DNA from: Pelagicoccus sp. SDUM812002
GTDB taxonomy: Bacteria > Verrucomicrobiota > Verrucomicrobiia > Opitutales > Opitutaceae
Length of the DNA stretch: 64,000 nt
Assembly: GCF_031127835.1 (NCBI RefSeq)
Contig: NZ_JARXHX010000003.1
Coordinates: forward strand, 372,001 to 436,000
Direction of reading: 5' to 3'
Below are positions 63,627 to 64,000 of this stretch, piece after piece. A program made the translations under genes and the position numbers. The notes under the pieces were generated by a model, which had not been told where the DNA came from, searched no databases, and saw only the letters and a program-made list of their open reading frames with translations. The first letter of the stretch is position 1. Every line of letters starts with the position of its first letter.

Positions 63627-64000
63627 TTACGTCTTGGATAAACGGGGTTTGCGAACCGTCGGGCGGTTATTATCGACCGGTTTCATGCCGAGCGGTTTCG
63701 GCTCGCTCGAGTCCACAAATGGCTGCTCTTTGCCCCGCCAGTCCTTTTCCACCTCGGACCTCAATTCATGGAGCTTAGCATCGCACATCCCATGAGATAC
63801 AGCATAACCAAGCTGCTTGCTGAGGAATTCCCGGAATGAAACCCAACGCCCGTCGACCTTGACCTGATGCGTCCAGGCACAAACCACCACCATATCGCGC
63901 ATAGCGTTCGACTTGCTAAGATAATGTAGGGTGATCCAAACGCTAAACGCTCCGACCAACCCGACCAAACAGGCAGAGACATAGGCGGACTTGAGCGAAA
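63627..64000 (-). CDS. Membrane protein of unknown function, 5' end outside the window
   Basis: The frame is open to the right edge. The product has a membrane segment (VSACLVGLVGAFSVWITLHYL) near its start and then a soluble, basic C-terminus (RSEVEKDWRGKEQ, ending RKPRLSKT). The start cannot be placed. No family recognised. Confidence 0.55.
   Translation of the reverse strand, partial: SLKSAYVSACLVGLVGAFSVWITLHYLSKSNAMRDMVVVCAWTHQVKVDGRWVSFREFLSKQLGYAVSHGMCDAKLHELRSEVEKDWRGKEQPFVDSSEPKPLGMKPVDNNRPTVRKPRLSKT

Overview
The window reads as a stretch of chromosome from a marine-type Verrucomicrobiota bacterium, probably Opitutia/Puniceicoccales (inference). The reasons are the gene mix: a cytochrome oxidase operon with two subunit III paralogues, an ECF sigma factor with a membrane and periplasmic extension, a beta-propeller sensor kinase, a stand-alone baeRF-type protein and a signal peptidase with a large insertion. 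Genes are dense on both strands and mostly housekeeping. I see no rRNA, tRNA, CRISPR array or prophage. The window cuts two genes: a cyclophilin at the left edge and a small membrane protein at the right edge.

Left part (1-16 kb). After the cyclophilin come a PolB-type exonuclease and a CysQ-like phosphatase. Next is a four-gene type I secretion operon (TolC-like protein, response regulator with PAS domain, ABC exporter, HlyD-like adaptor). A group II intron (about 8450-10380, minus) sits directly after the terminator of a leftward cytochrome c oxidase operon (15669 to 10444). That operon encodes a diheme cytochrome c, a 46-residue membrane peptide, subunits II, I, III and IV, a second subunit III and a small CxxC membrane protein.

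Middle (16-43 kb). Two sensor kinases (REC-HK-REC and a propeller kinase) are followed by lepA-lepB, fabD, an NtrC-type regulator, a mini M50-like protein, an esterase, mutS preceded by a pyrimidine-rich leader, a monooxygenase, a secreted protein, an SDR enzyme, a YkgJ-type protein, a beta-hydroxyacid dehydrogenase and a hydrolase. A divergent catabolic locus follows: sugar isomerase plus Gfo/Idh oxidoreductase to the left, FadR-type regulator plus glycolate oxidase-like glcD-glcF to the right. Two operator-like palindromes lie between them.

Right part (43-64 kb). This holds a CorA-like short protein, an anaerobic sulfatase-maturase-like radical SAM enzyme, psd, asnS, an LptF/G permease, an SNF symporter with a 47-residue partner peptide, CheV, YceI, htpG, an ECF sigma factor fused to a TonB-like C-terminal domain with a companion gene, a baeRF-family protein next to a small acidic protein that has a relative at 29.2 kb, a decayed TPR/LuxR-type regulator gene, and grpE-dnaJ.

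The most unusual items are the sigma factor-TonB fusion, the paired small 'LDPDNATS' proteins with palindromes by the baeRF gene, the terminator-targeted intron, the phospho-receiver protein inside the secretion operon and the tiny transporter and oxidase subunits.
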